A stretch of 64,000 nt of DNA, from positions 45,812,739 to 45,876,738 of the forward strand of contig OZ020613.1 in NCBI GenBank assembly GCA_963971575.1. Direction: 5' to 3'. Position numbers and translations under genes: made by a program. Source of the stretch: Liopterus haemorrhoidalis (Eukaryota; Arthropoda; Insecta; Coleoptera; Dytiscidae). The number at the start of each line of letters is the position of its first letter. Within the stretch, counting starts at the first letter, position 1. The notes beneath the pieces are model-generated. The model made no database searches, was not told where the DNA came from, and worked only from the letters and a program-made list of their open reading frames with translations. Positions 63,641 through 64,000 of the stretch are shown piece by piece.

Positions 63641-64000
63641 TTAAGTTATGTTAGCAAGGGCTGTGCGAAATTTGCACACGGGTCCGCTAGTATTAAGTAT
63701 TATTAACTTAGTTGTAATCCTGTATACTTATATAGTATGACACTGTAAGAATTTAATTACAATATATTTTATATAAAATTAATATTTATTGTTTTAATTA
63801 TTGTCCTTTTTGATAAAAGTATTATGCACAAAAATTAGAAGAAAGTATCATGACTTGAACATTACAGTTAACAGAAAATAGAAGTTTATTGCCAATTGCT
63901 AAAGAAACAGTTAATTTTTTATCTCGAGATATGCTGTGTTTCTGTATACTGCTTTAATTCGAGTTCGAAGCATAAATTAAAATATTTGACTCGTTCCTTA
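63641..64000. other. No feature recognised
   Basis: AT-rich end of the window; nothing assignable. Confidence 0.5.

Overview
The window is AT-rich nuclear DNA from an animal, almost certainly an insect or another arthropod. Evidence is the mix of Jockey/CR1-type LINEs, Copia, Penelope, mariner/Tc1, hAT, Merlin, Harbinger and P/THAP-like remnants, together with GT-AG introns and C2H2 zinc-finger arrays. I cannot name the species. I see no tRNA, rRNA, CRISPR array or prokaryotic gene.

The genes that matter are all on the minus strand. They form a cluster of four paralogous multi-exon C2H2 zinc-finger genes, which I call A to D from right to left. Each is built from interchangeable cassettes. 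Type-1 is the start exon (60422-60580, 55995-56123, 39247-39396, 25507-25635). Type-2 is an acidic exon with IYIKSEP or a close variant (59122-59253, 53033-53164, 36975-37106, 25252-25377). Type-3 is an acidic exon with EEIDIKPE or EEIDIKSE (50596-50754, 35842-36000, 23419-23580, 21629-21790). The last exon encodes the fingers (57258-58174, 48804-49309, 34578-35353, 15805-16688). Every junction I could read is phase 1, so cassettes can be lost or duplicated without breaking frame: A lacks type-3 and D has two. The acidic exons carry psi-K-x-E sumoylation-like motifs. Three of the four finger exons end at premature stops, with decayed fingers continuing beyond.

The rest is a dense transposon graveyard. 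1-5.4 kb: LINE fragment, foldback element, a hAT with two more elements nested in it, Harbinger-like MITE, TA MITE. 5.4-11.2 kb: a second foldback hAT MITE, a possible solo LTR, and a Merlin transposase split by a mariner. 11.3-15.7 kb: LINE fragment, then a Copia 3' end whose LTR is split by a 2.4-kb LINE. 17-20.8 kb: gene remnants, mariner, PHD-type LINE ORF1, old satellite monomers. 20.8-24.4 kb: an apparently perfect 1,790-bp tandem duplication containing a THAP ORF and a type-3 exon. 25.8-34.1 kb: hAT, foldback elements, PHD-type LINE. 37.4-39.1 kb: Penelope element with inverted terminal repeats and hammerhead-like motifs. 39.5-48 kb: mariner, nested MITEs, an 8-bp-TSD element carrying a satellite array, Tc1. 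51-55 kb: LINE pieces and a Harbinger transposase split by a hAT MITE. 59.3-63.6 kb: mariner and a decayed THAP/P-like gene on the plus strand.

Best candidates for something new are the modular zinc-finger cluster with its shared upstream motif, the TIR-flanked THAP ORF copies lying between its exons, and the transposon that carries a higher-order satellite array.
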